From NCBI RefSeq assembly GCF_027596085.1, contig NC_072465.1, positions 9,348,553-9,412,552 on the forward strand: a stretch of 64,000 bases of DNA, written 5' to 3'. Positions 24,118 through 35,578 of this stretch are shown here, one piece after another. The notes under the pieces were generated by a model. It was not told the origin of the DNA. It ran no database searches and saw only the letters and a program-made list of their open reading frames with translations. The DNA comes from Anoplopoma fimbria (lineage: Eukaryota > Chordata > Actinopteri > Perciformes > Anoplopomatidae). A program made the translations under genes and the position numbers. The stretch's first letter is position 1; each line of letters opens with the position of its first letter.

Positions 24118-25365
24118 CTCCAATGAATTGCAACCTTACCATGGTGGAGCTGATTGTGTACCCCAGTGACCCTGGGTGCTGTGTTGTCAGGGGCAATAGC
24201 TCCTGGTAGAGTCTCCCAAGGCAAAGTGGTCTCAGGAGAGGGACCAGACCAAGATTCTTTAATAATCAACCTGAAAAAAGTTCTCACTGGGTGGCCCTAG
24301 TTTTGCCTAGAAAAGAGAAACTGGGGCCACCCTCCTAGAGCCAGACCTGGAAGGGGAGCTCGCCGGTAAGCGTCTGGTGATCGAGACTTGGCACATGGGT
24401 TTGGCGGGGCACAGCCCAAAAAATCCTCATGGAGCTGCCGCTCTGCGGGCCAACAACTCGCAGGAATAGGCATTGAAGTGGGTTGCAATGTCAGCAGGGT
24501 GTCAGGCAAGGGCGGGGACCGTTCCGGCACCTGTCATTCCAGACTAGCTCTAGGGCTGGGAATGTCACCTCTCTGGCAGGGAAGGAACAGGAGATAGTGT
24601 GTGAGGTGGAGAGATACCAAATAGATATAGTTGGGCTCACCAACTCTCTGATTGATATTTGTGCTTTTGCACCCAACAACATTTTGAAGTACTAGGCCTT
24701 CTTGAAATCTCTGGGTGGCTTTCTGGGGACTCTATAGCTCATGTGGGTTATGATGGCGAAATCTGCCTGAAAGTGCCTGCCTGATCTGAAGCCAAGTGGT
24801 GATTTGTTGTTGGACTTTATGATATTGATGGATTGGCCATCATAAACACCATGTTTGAGCAACTCTCACCGCCTGAAGAATTTTTCATGCATCCAGTGTG
24901 GCTAGCTTCACGCACTGTTTGCAGCCAAGTGGGAAGCAGTAGGGATGAGAGTCAGTACCTCCAAGTCTGAGGCCATGGTTCTCTGCTGGGAAAGGTCGGA
25001 TTGCGGCCCCCGTATTGGGGGTGAGTCACCACCCAAAGTTACAGAGTTCAAGTCTTGTTCAAAGGTGGGGGTAAAATAGAGTGTGAGACAGACAGGTGAT
25101 TCGTTGCGTGTCAGCAGGGCTGCAGACTTTGTACGAGATGGAAAACAAAGCTCTCGATTTACCAGTCCATCAACTGGTAAGAGGTCCCAGGGAACACCCA
25201 GAACACGCTGGACACATTTTATATCGCGTCTGGCCTGGGAACGCCTCAGAGTTTCCAAGGAAGAGCTTGGAGGCCTTGCTGGTGTGAGGAACGTCTAAAA
25301 TACCCTCCTAAGGCTGCTTCCCCCGCGACCCAGCTTTCCTGGATAAGCAAATGACGATGGATGGA
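24118..25365 (+). pseudogene. RTE/Rex3-like non-LTR retrotransposon, internally deleted
   Basis: The 5' part (24118-24540) resembles the leader I recall for a common teleost LINE. At about 24545-24640 one frame reads AGNVTSLAGKEQEIVCEVE followed by RYQIDIVGLT, the start of an apurinic-type endonuclease domain. The sequence then degenerates. From about 24905 a frame encodes FAAKWEAVGMRVSTSKSEAM, a segment downstream of the reverse transcriptase active site, and 25180-25260 encodes TRWTHFISRLAWERL, typical of the C-terminal end. The 3' end (25310-25365) reads CTGCTTCCCCCGCGACCC, then GGATAAGC and a GATGGATGG-type tail. Most of the endonuclease and the catalytic core of the reverse transcriptase are missing, so the copy cannot be autonomous. 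The RTE/Rex3 assignment is from memory of the tail and C-terminal motif; another fish LINE clade is possible. Confidence 0.8.
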
Positions 25366-25474
25366 CGTAAATTAAAATACGTCATCGATGACCTTTGGTT
25401 TCCCATGGAAGAGGACCAGCACTCTCCTAGTGGAAGGCCTGCATTTGTTTGATCCCCCCATCCACCCAGAGCTC

Positions 25475-25562
25475 CTCCCTATGCGGACTTCGGCATACTA
25501 GGATTAGAAAGGTATTTTTGTGAAACGTCAAAAAGCATGCATTTTCCACCAGGCTGCCTTAA
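25475..25562 (+). repeat. 88-bp exact direct repeat, unit 1
   Basis: The 88 bases starting CTCCCTATGCGGACTTCGGC are identical to 25592-25679. Nothing in it resembles a known element. Confidence 0.98.
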
Positions 25563-25591
25563 AGCTAGGGTGGGTATTAATTAATTAATTT

Positions 25592-25679
25592 CTCCCTATG
25601 CGGACTTCGGCATACTAGGATTAGAAAGGTATTTTTGTGAAACGTCAAAAAGCATGCATTTTCCACCAGGCTGCCTTAA
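25592..25679 (+). repeat. 88-bp exact direct repeat, unit 2
   Basis: An identical second copy, 117 bp downstream of the first. The 29-bp spacer ends in TTAATTAATTAATTT. Confidence 0.98.
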
Positions 25680-25889
25680 GATGTCAACCATCTTGTCAAA
25701 TATAACAGGTATTTTGTGTTTTTTTAATGAATGTGTTCTGCTTCATAACTCCAAGATTAATTTATAAAAGATCTGAATAAGTCACGGCGAAACGTTCATG
25801 TCATTAAGTCGTCGCAGAGAAATATGTGCTTGTAAAAAAAGTAGTGGTTGATACATAAAATATGTCTGCAGATACAGTTAGGAATGTAG

Positions 25890-26420
25890 TGAACAATTAA
25901 ATCATGTAATTTTGCTTCATGGGTCCACTTTAATGAGATTACATAGCTGGCAGGCAAGCATCAATTAGGTGGGATTAATCAATTTTGGTGCCAAAATGTG
26001 CTCTCTAAGCATACGCTAAGCACATATTAAAGGCTGTATGAATGGCTAAGCTCTTAATGGTTATGATCACCTTCAGCTGTTCACCTTTTCTTGACAAACA
26101 GGTTTACTGAGTACGTAAAGTTTCCCTCCTGTGACAACAAGTAACAACTAAAGGCAAGTACAAGTTATTTGCAATTACAGGTCTGCCTTTATTAAGAATT
26201 GATCAATTTCCCCATGCTCTTTTGACAGCTCCACAGCAGAGAGTAATGTAATAAAAAAATAAATGTTTATTAGCTTTACATCCACTCCATTATTGTGGTA
26301 GATTGGCAGTGATTTAATTGGTAGTTTCATGCAAACTAAGGCTGTAATCTATGTACATGTCATTAACTTCAATGTAACAGGGTTTAGTCTTTGTGTTGTT
26401 TGTACTTAACAGTGACCCAT
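25890..26420. promoter_or_regulatory. Possible conserved non-coding element
   Basis: A repeat-free AT-rich block dense in homeodomain-type sites: TTTAATGAGATTA, CATCAATTAGG, the palindrome GATTAATC at 25973-25980, GCAATTACAGG, TTTAATTGG and CATTAAC. It also has a CAGCTG E-box near 26076 and a TTTGACAGCT TALE-type site near 26220. No protein-like frame. The combination is typical of vertebrate developmental enhancers, but conservation cannot be seen from one sequence. Confidence 0.35.
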
Positions 26421-28394
26421 ATTCTCTGCTGCAACAATTATGTTTGCCCACCCAGGCATGTAATCAAGGAAATGAAAATGAGTTCCTTGTGAAGCATTTC
26501 TTGTCTCATAGTCCTCCATCTAATGAGCAATTAAGGTCATATCCAAGTGAAATGAAGCCAACAAATCATTTTTTGAGCCATCTACATGTACTACTCAACC
26601 GGAAGCATACAATATACAACTCCATGATACCATACGTTATGTCATAAAGGCCTTTACATAGCTGGGACAGGCTCTTTTGGTGCGACCAATTTGTACGTAA
26701 ATATATATTTTTCCGAACTGTTGTTTTTCCATTAGTATTTTCAAATATTATAATTATATTTTTTTCAAAAGTGAGGATGCCTTTTCTTTTGCACCGCAAA
26801 TAAAGGTATCATCCAATCATGTTATGTGTACACTATGTTGAACAACAACACGGCCGCTGTGTATTACGAACCGAGATTAAAAACTTTAATACTCTCAACT
26901 TTGACAAAGGCAGCACAGACCAGATCAGCTCCTTACGTTCTTACCTTTCACAATAAAAGCCCTATACATATACACAAAGTAACTGTTCAATAGTGGGAAC
27001 TCATGTGGCTCTTTTTTAAACTGGCTAAATCACCATGGCAAGCTATGCTGCTGACCTAAGCTGATCAGAACCTGTTAGGTCAACATTTGGATTGAAATTC
27101 ACTAAAAAAGTGCCTTTCACTGATCAACTCCTTTAGGAAATATTGTCACTCTAGTCAAAAGTCAATTTATGAGCAACACAGATTCTCAGCTGAGGGAAAC
27201 TTGTTTAGCCATAAAGTTATTACTTGTTTTGCCTTGGGGGCACTGTTTCAACATGATCGGAGGCCAGGGGCCAGTTAATAATCATAATTTATCAATATAA
27301 TATTATTTATTTTTAAAAATTATAATTACATTTATCATATAAAATAAAAAAAAACACTAAAAGGCTCAAAACACATTTTTCTTTGAAAGTCTTTATTTTT
27401 TAAATTATTTGAATTATTAACTCACCTTATAACTGTAATTTCTTAGTCTATTTTGATGCTTTTTATGCACGTTTGCGCCTTATTTACATTAAAAGTATAG
27501 AATAAATACCATTGTGAATTGTGGATGAGAAAATGGTCGGTGGCCCACCTACACCCTATCCCAGGCTGTAAATTGAGTATCACTGTTTTAGACCTACAGT
27601 ATTGTAATACAGCAGAGGAATTTTCACACATACTGCATGGATCCTTGTGTACCCTTAGCCATAAGAGGGGTATCTACTGAGGCATCCTCTCCCAATGATT
27701 CCATCATTAGTCTGATGAACTGTGGTGATTTTGGTCTTCTTTGAGGCCCCCAGTTTCCTGCCATTTGTGTTTAACAAAAATGTCACTCAATACTAAAAAG
27801 AAGAACCTGAGGGACATGAAGTCCTGTTGTTGAAAATGTTGCAGTGTCAATAAAAAATATCATGAGCATGAGTGTTAACTAATAATGTTAAGTATTCTAG
27901 TGCAGTGTTTTTTATAAAGGCATGGTTTATGATATGTCACTGCCGATAAACAGTCAGAAAATAAAAGCTATGTCTTGTAATAGTTCTTGTCCCCGGTTTT
28001 GACCAAGATGGAGCTGACATTTATTATGTGATCGTTCCATTTTGCCACTTCTCTTTGTTTGCCTGTTCTCTGCACTTTTACACTTTGTATTGTTCTGATA
28101 GCAGATTCCCTGCCGGTGAAATCCTGGTCTAAAGTTTCTCCTTTTCTTAATGAGGCTTTGGTGGGTGGTTTTCCCTTGTTCTCATTGTGGGTTTAGGGCA
28201 GTGGGGTGCCATTTTCATTTACTGCTTCATTATGTAGGCGTTACAAAGCCCCCTGAGATTACAACAGTTAGTAAGAACTGTATGAATATGTTTCACTTCT
28301 TCCAGTGCAAACATGACTAAAAGCTTTCAGTTTCTGGTTACATACGATGGTGGAGTTAAAGGCCCCTGAAATACTTTTAATTTGTTTATTATGT
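26421..28394. other. No gene seen
   Basis: AT-rich unique sequence. The part at about 27230-27590 has long AT runs and ends near a GAGTATCACTGTTTTA segment that resembles the end of hAT-type non-autonomous elements, but no paired terminal repeat was found. Confidence 0.4.
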
Positions 28395-29115
28395 GTGAAG
28401 CCAACTTGTTCTCACTCCCAACTCAGTGTCCATTAGTGTCTGATGCCATGGCATCCTTTAGCATCTGTATGAGACAAGCTGGGCTTTCAACTAACTCCAA
28501 TGTAAACCCAACCGCATAATTATTAGACGGTCATAATAAAAAAATTGGGAAAGTACGCTTAGGTCAGAGTGGAAGGTTGGGTCAAATAAATAAAGATTTT
28601 CACCCAGGAGACCTCACTTTTGTTATATTACTTGCCTACCTAAATAATACTGTGTATGCAAGTTAACAAAAATACTTATTGAAACCCGAAACACATTTTT
28701 TCCTAAACCTCCTCAAGTACTCCTGTTGTCTAGACCTAACCAAGTAGTTTTGTTTGTTTATCCATGTCATTATTAGACAATCAAAGCGACTGACGTGTGC
28801 AAAGAACGAGAAAATCCACGGTTATGGTTGGACTGGTCAAACAAACACAGGACTTTCACTCATTCTTGTCCCGAGTGAAACCAAGTCAACATTGACTTAT
28901 TTTACCGTGGTTCTGTTACGTAACTTCCTTCTTTTGAAAATGCATGAAATTTAACAAACTTCGTCATTTTGGTAAAGAAACATATTTATTTGAACCCAAA
29001 CCATTATTTTTTCCTAAACTTTAGTATTTTAGTTGCGTAAATAAGCCTAAATACGTAGTCAACCTACTGTGGAAGTTGATTTTGAAAAGACGCTGTACAA
29101 ACTGACCCGCCTTCC
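28395..29115 (+). repeat. Interspersed repeat family C, copy 2, with internal duplication
   Basis: It starts at TCTCACTCCCAACTCAGTGT and repeats the order seen at 21.8 kb: GCATCTGTATGAG, AACTAACTCCAATGTAAACC, GGTCAAATAAATAAAG, CCCAGGAGACC. A second, diverged pass (GGTCAAACAAACACAGGACT near 28835) follows, so part of the unit seems to occur twice. Non-coding. Confidence 0.65.
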
Positions 29116-29479
29116 CTGATAAGTCCAAAACTGCTCTAGAACTTGATACTTTAAAGCGTAAGGACACTGACAAAGTTGAGAGTTGAGAGTGAGAATGTGT
29201 TGCTTAAGCAGTATGTGAGATGAGAGAAGAAAAAGCAACCAGCTCTTGCTGTAATCTTTGAGGCTGCATTTTCATTATTTTCATCATCCTCTCGGCTCAC
29301 CATTTGTTTTATTCTTATCCTCTCTGTTGTGTTCTCTGCTGCTGCGTCGAACCGATAACCCCATAGGGGTCGTTTAAGACTCATCTTGTCTGACTTAACT
29401 GAATCTACAGTCCGGGTCAAGGAAACAAGCCAGTCGTCCACCTTAACTGTTGCCATCTTTCCTCATCTCGTGACACCTT

Positions 29480-29815
29480 AGTGACACCCAGGGTGGCCAT
29501 CAGCGTCGCCTTCACCAAAGACTCCCTTTCCATCACGCTTTCAATCGCAATCGTCTAATTTTCTGCTGGCATGCCCCGTCCAGAGTGGAGATATGAGATC
29601 TGTCAAGTGCAACAGCGGGGGGGGACCTGCGTCACGTAATGCCCAGGCGCACGCTATTTCCTCAGTGTACGGCCTGCAATTCATTTTATAAATGTCAGAC
29701 GAAGCTTGGCAAGCCATCCAAACCCCCCACAGCCTGATGGGTAATATTCTTATGAGAGATCATTTTGATTGGCTTCCTCTGCCCTTTTCATTGTCTGAGC
29801 GACAGGGAGGGGAGG
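29480..29815. promoter_or_regulatory. Possible conserved non-coding element
   Basis: A high-complexity block with CAATCGTCTAATTTTC, ATTCATTTTATAAATGTC and CATTTTGATTGGC, ending at a GT tract. No frame is open across it. Assigned by texture alone. Confidence 0.25.
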
Positions 29816-29828
29816 AATGATGATGATA

Positions 29829-29830
<2 letters not shown>

Positions 29831-29871
<41 letters not shown>
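29831..29871. repeat. (GT)n microsatellite
   Basis: About 41 bp of GT, with further short GT and TATA runs up to 29945. Another GT tract lies at about 30389-30418. Confidence 0.95.
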
Positions 29872-29876
<5 letters not shown>

Positions 29877-29945
29877 CACATATAGAGGAGTGTGTTGATG
29901 TTTGTGTGAATGCACATATATAAATATATATAGGTGTGTGTGTGT

Positions 29946-30385
29946 GCATGTGGCAGGATGTTGAAGGTTTATGTAAACAGAGATTATAAATGCAATAAAC
30001 CTGTCACATGGAGAATGCTGCTGTCATGGCGTCAACCTGAGCGCCCTGTCACTCTTACCTACCTTTCTTTACACACGCACACAAACACACGCACACACAC
30101 ACACAACCATTTGATAAGGATAGGGAGAGGATTACAGCTGGATATTGAGCATCTTAAGCCATCCTGACTCCCATGTCATGCTGTTGGAGTACCAGCAGCG
30201 TGTGTGTGCGTGTGTGTGTGTGTGTGAGGAGACGGTGTCACAGTGGCTATTGAACAGGCAGCTTGCTTCCCCATTTCTTGTGGTGCCACAGGTTATTTCA
30301 CGGCCCTTCGTCTGCCGTTTGTATGTGAGGCCTCCTTCTAAGAGTCATTTGCCATGCCTTTGGTAAACGATTGTGTGTGGGTGCG

Positions 30386-30421
<36 letters not shown>

Positions 30422-31557
30422 CATATGTTTGTACCATGGTCGAGGCCCTGATGGGTCCCTAGACACTGAGGATGAGTTAGCCTCTGCCCTGGTTTCCATG
30501 GCAGCTGCTGGCTTTATTAGACTCTCACTTTAGCCCCCACAAACACACATTCACACACTCACACAAACACACACACACAGCTCATTGTACACTGACAGGG
30601 CTACATTGCCACCCCACCCTGAGGCGCTCGCATTTCGGAGCAGTTAAGCAACTTGTCAGGAATGAGAGATGGGCGATGTGTGGCTAAATGAAGCGCAATG
30701 GAGAAACCGTCGCACGATTTCACACTTGAGTAGCCTCCGGCACTGCTGCCGCCCAAAACACACACAGAGACACACACACACACGCAAACACAGAGGTGGG
30801 GTGAGATGAGCTTGAAATGAGAACCATGGCGAACATCAATACAGCCCTCCATATCTACGCTCGGCAAGGACCATTCTAGATCAATATTCCTCAGACCGAA
30901 CCAATGTCACATTCTGTATGCTACAAGCCAGACAGCATTAGAGTCGCTCCGGCCGGCATCAATCAGCTCCGAGCAGACCGTCTCGCCGCTTGCGTGGCTC
31001 GTAACATGCTTCATGAAGGCTGTTACCACCTTGACACAGGCACTGCACCAGCATACCCATCTGATACAGCAGGAGACACTGCAGTCAGGGATCATTGTAG
31101 GGCGTCACATATTTTTATGCATATATAGAAGTATCACATTAGAAAAGCAATAACAAAATTTGATGAAACTTCCTCAATTGCGCGAAAATAAAGTTTTTAT
31201 GCTCGCTCGTGGTAGTTTTAGCCTTTGAGAAAAAATAGTTGATGCTCAAAATGGATTATGGAAGCGACTCTGATAAATACATTCAGACGTAGGCCACCAT
31301 TTCACTCACATGATGGTTTAGCTGCTTTTGCTGTTGGTGTCTTCTCTGATTTATTTAACAAGCTCACATGTAACAATAATTAAAACAAATTGAAACAAAT
31401 TCCTGGTAACCCCTACCCTTTTTCTCCCGGTGGTCAAGGAAACTTTATTTCCACTTCAGGACCTTTACTTCTTCTACTCTGTGTACTGACAATGCCTAGC
31501 CTATAACGCTAACTTTCTGAGTTTTTTCCCTCTTAACCAAATAATGGAAATTAAAAA
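29946..31557. other. No gene seen
   Basis: Mixed unique sequence with short CA/GT runs near 30070-30105, 30200-30225, 30389-30418, 30540-30580 and 30760-30790. No recognised gene or element. Confidence 0.5.
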
Positions 31558-31940
31558 ACCCACTTTGAAAGGGTTTAAGTCCTAAGACGAAAACACAGAC
31601 AACTCCCAGCCAACAAAGCTGTGGAAGCGTCCAATCTATAACAAGGTAGCCACGCCCTAAAAAAGGTCTATTTGACTCTAAATGGGACCATAATTTACTA
31701 AATGAACATCATGCTGTATTAAAAAGGACTGGGTACTAGGGATTGAGACCATAACCTCATGTTTACCATGTTTTCTGAGGTAATAAATCAAGTGAGAAGT
31801 AGGGTAATTTTCTCATAGACTTCCATACAATAAGACTTGTCAATCAGAGAAGTCGCCTCCTGATGGCCAATAGAAAGAATGCAAGTTTAAGGCACTTCTG
31901 AATTGGCTTCACTTTTCCGAACAGGAGGTAGCCCCCTGCT
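31558..31940 (+). repeat. Interspersed repeat family A, copy 4
   Basis: Lacks the CATAGACTG head but has the extra module CTTTGAAAGGGTTTAAGTCC plus AAGACGAAAACACAGACAAC that is otherwise only in copy 1, then the GGTCTATTTGACTCTAAATG and AATAAATCAAGTGAGAAG modules and a GGCACTTCTGAATTGGCTTC tail. Confidence 0.85.
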
Positions 31941-33667
31941 TCCAGCAAACACAGAACCAATACTGTTACCTACAAATACCATATATACTGTTGTATTCAT
32001 ATTGATTATTTTGCTAGATATAAACCATATCTGAGGTCTGTTTTTCCCAACATGCAAGTACACAATACATCATTTTTCTGTTAAGGGTCAAAACAGCAAT
32101 CTAACGTGACTCATAAATTAAAATATACATAAAATATCACCCTACTAACTGTAAAGAGTACATCATTGAGAATCAAATGTAGCTCAGAGCCACCGCTGTG
32201 ATCACACTGCTTAATGCAGCACAAGACAAAGGCAACCATCTGCTTCCTCATTCAGAAGCGAAGTCATTGATCAGTGACGGCATGTTCTGACGTGAATGTG
32301 CCCCTCAGTTTTGACATTTGAGGAATAAGTTATATTCTACCTCACAGCTGCTGACAAGAATCAAATGCAGTCTGACATAAGAACATGATGACTGATATCC
32401 ACAATCCAGAATCAGGTCTGTTGAAGGACATTGGATGTACAGTATCTGTCAATCTCAGACATTTGTCCTGTACAGGGTTAGCAGAGTAAGGAGTGTTCCC
32501 TCTGATTCTGTCTTGCATCTTTAGCGTCTGTTTTTTTTCTATGTTTACTGTTTTCCAGCCCACTAGACATGTGTTTTCCATATTGAAATTACCGCTGACA
32601 CTTGACATTAGTGTTAACTAATTTTTCGCACAGCAATCAAAGTCATTGTAAAACACCCTACAAGCATATCATTATTTTAAATTCTTTAAGTGTTTGCCTA
32701 TTCCTGTATAAATGGAGTGATTTTACTCACATTTCTATCCACTTAAACAGTCCTTAAGGCCAAGTGTCCCCCCTGATTGCAGGGATCACTTCAGTCTAGG
32801 CTAAGAATGACATGTAATTTGGTGAGTTCACACAATATTTGCAAGTTTGCAACGATGAACATGTGCCTCATTTTAACTTTGAACTTCTTAATGAAGCCGC
32901 AGTAAAAGTTCAATAATGCCAAGGTCACATCGCAGTAGTGCTCACGCAACACAAATTGCTCTCTTGTTATCGTAAGCCTTGAAGTTGGTGTGGTTTTTAC
33001 ACCACATGACCGGCTGGCAAAGATCTTTCACTTATCCCCGACGAGTAAGTATCGTCTCCAAACTGGTTGTGCTTAAATGGCAGCCCTCGATTTGAAAAAA
33101 TCTCTGGCAAGGCTAGCGGAACTAAGACTGTCCTTACCTGTCCCATTTGAGGTCAATGCCTGACCTAAACCATTGTACGACTGTTTCACAAAACAACATT
33201 GCCATCTAGACGTAACTCTCCAAACTACGTTGTGTTACACACACAAGTGATACAGGAAATTATGTTGTGGCGCGCATGTTCACAAAATAGCCTGTTTTAC
33301 TCTAACTGCAACAACAACAACTTTGGTCTACAGTAGAGTTCCTCTTCTTACAGGCCACCAGTCCCCCAGGTTTACCCTCAACCTTTGTCCTGAGCTTCCA
33401 CAGAAACTCGGCAATATGCCTCTGATCTGGGGCTTTGATGCATTTCTTTAAATATTATTGCGATCCTGTCTTTCAGATTTATTTCAGCATGACCCATAAC
33501 CAAGACCCTTAACTTCAAGGAGTTCCAGGAGATTCAACAGATTTTTCCTTGTGGTCATATCTCAGTAATTAAAGCTTCTACCCGAATCTCTGACGTTTGG
33601 AATTTAGTTTCACTCCTGTGTTCCTGTTTGTACTTTCAGATATCATCCTAATTTCGCTGTCTTCTGA
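31941..33667. other. No gene seen
   Basis: Unique AT-rich sequence. No domain, splice-bounded exon or repeat recognised. Confidence 0.5.
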
Positions 33668-34012
33668 CTGCATCGCCTTTTTAAAAGCACTTCAGTACAT
33701 CCAACAGTAGGTAAAAGCATCACCGATCATATAGCTGTGATGTTCAGTGCTGATGCTTCCTTCAGTTCAGTAAGAGCGTCATTCTGCGGTGAGTCCAAGC
33801 TGTCATGTTCAGATCAGTACAGCCAGTCTATACAAGCACTGTACAAAAGGTTGGTAGCTCGGCAGCCTTTTATTCACAGCAGAGTTATCGGATTGATTGT
33901 TTCTGTGGATTTTGTGATCTTTAAAAAGGCTTTTAACAAGCAGCACGCTGCTGAGCTGATAAATGCTCTTACTCACCAGCAAGGAGCTCCACTGCTACAA
34001 GCTGCTGATTAA
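33668..34012 (+). CDS. Unrecognised open frame, 115 codons counting the stop
   Basis: The frame runs stop-to-stop from 33668 to a TAA at 34010-34012. The first ATG is at 33740. Mid-frame residues include SQSIQALYKRLVARQPF and the C-terminus KAFNKQHAAELINALTHQQG, giving a balanced amino-acid mix with an amphipathic, helix-like end. No domain could be named. A KKAFN-like pattern after VDF faintly recalls the reverse transcriptase motif VDFxKAFD, so a decayed LINE fragment is possible. There is no clear promoter, and CAG/GTAG-like sites upstream (about 33705) are weak. Chance remains likely. Confidence 0.2.
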   Translation: MHRLFKSTSVHPTVGKSITDHIAVMFSADASFSSVRASFCGESKLSCSDQYSQSIQALYKRLVARQPFIHSRVIGLIVSVDFVIFKKAFNKQHAAELINALTHQQGAPLLQAAD

Positions 34013-35072
34013 GTCAGGGACAGTGTTCAGTTTGTTGACTATGACGTAAAATGTGACCCTTCTTTCCATGACTAAGACAAGACGATGATGAGACGTCACC
34101 AATGTTACTAAACATTAACGATGACGTCATGCAATATTGTTGACGAAAAGAAATGACACAAAAGATTGTATTGAGACATTTTTTTTGCCTTTTTGCTTTT
34201 GTAGCCTACCAACTTCTCTGCTTTTATAGTGAAGAACTTATGGGAAATGCAAGGTATTTTCCATCAAGTTAGTGGAGCTTCAACCAGGTTGTATTAAGAT
34301 TTGTTCAGCAGATCAGTTTGAAATATTGTATTGGGAGAAATAGTACACACAGGAAGAGCCCACCATAACGAATCCAGCACATCTGGTTCGCCTCAGTGCT
34401 AAACTGAAGGCCTCTCCTTCACAGCGACTCTCCTTACAGTCATCTGACAGCAGCAGGTCTCTGTTCCATCTGCATTAGCTAACTGGAGTGATGACGCGCA
34501 TTGCCAAGTCACAATTACACGCAACAGATGGGCCAGTTAAATTTTGTTGCAACCAGCATCGGACTGTTAGAATATAAACAGGGAACTACTTACAGCTGCT
34601 CATTCTGAGGACAGACAGGATGAAACATGATGCATCATGAATAGTGGGTTGAGTAAAGTGCAAGACAGTAAGTGATAATTGGTCTGTCTGTATTTTTTCC
34701 TTTTTAGTGATCACCATAACACCTGAACGTAGGAGGAAAGAAAGTAAGTGTCCCCCTTATACACGCTCCAGTATTGTGGGCTGCCTCAGACCCAGCAGCG
34801 GACATAATTTCTTGGGCAGGCATTCGATTTCCATAAATAGCCCAATGTAAATGCAATAGGCCCCGATCACACCCAGACGCGACCTGATGAGCTTGTGGAG
34901 CAGGGGGTGTGCGCAACCAGGAGGTCCAATGTAAATAAGGGGGAGAAAATAGATTCGATGCAGACATCAAGCTCTTGCTCTGCTGTTGAATGAGGAAGAT
35001 GGGAAAAGCTATATAGTTCATTGTAATTAAAAACGCTAATATCAACCTTTCGTCTGCATTTGTCTGTTCCTA
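34013..35072. other. No gene seen
   Basis: Unique sequence. A perfect TGACGTCA lies at 34122-34129 outside family A. Nothing else recognised. Confidence 0.45.
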
Positions 35073-35578
35073 CCATAGACTGTATATAAGAAGTGGACGT
35101 AGTCATCGTGACGTCACCCATTGGTTTGTGAACTGCCCTTATGAAGCCTTGAGTTTGGCGATTTGGCCTTTGCCATTTTGGATTATGACTGTCGCCATGT
35201 TGACTTTTTTTAACATGGGAACGGAAGTTACCATATTTGGACTCAGGAGAGGTGACGCAGTGATGTGTCCTGCTTTGGTAGCGGCAGAGACCTGTCAATC
35301 ATAGTAAGGCCGCCCTAAAGGATACCCTGTTTTATGGTCTATTTGACTCTAAATGGACCATCATTTACTAAACAATCATGCTGTATTGAAGAAAACTTGA
35401 AACTAGCGATAGAGACGATAAACTCATATTTACTTTGTTTACAGACGTAATAAATCAAGTTAAAAGTAAGGTCATTTTCGTATTAACTTTCATATAATCA
35501 GACTTCTTTTGTGCAACATGAGGAGTCGCCCCCTGCTGGCCAGGAGAGATAATGCACGTTTTAAGCAATTCTGCATTA
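35073..35578 (+). repeat. Interspersed repeat family A, copy 5
   Basis: The best-preserved head in the window: CATAGACTGTATATAAGAAG then GGACGTAGTCATCGTGACGT, with the CRE TGACGTCA at 35109-35116. The body has both shared modules and ends near CGCCCCCTGCTGGCCAGGAG. Confidence 0.9.
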
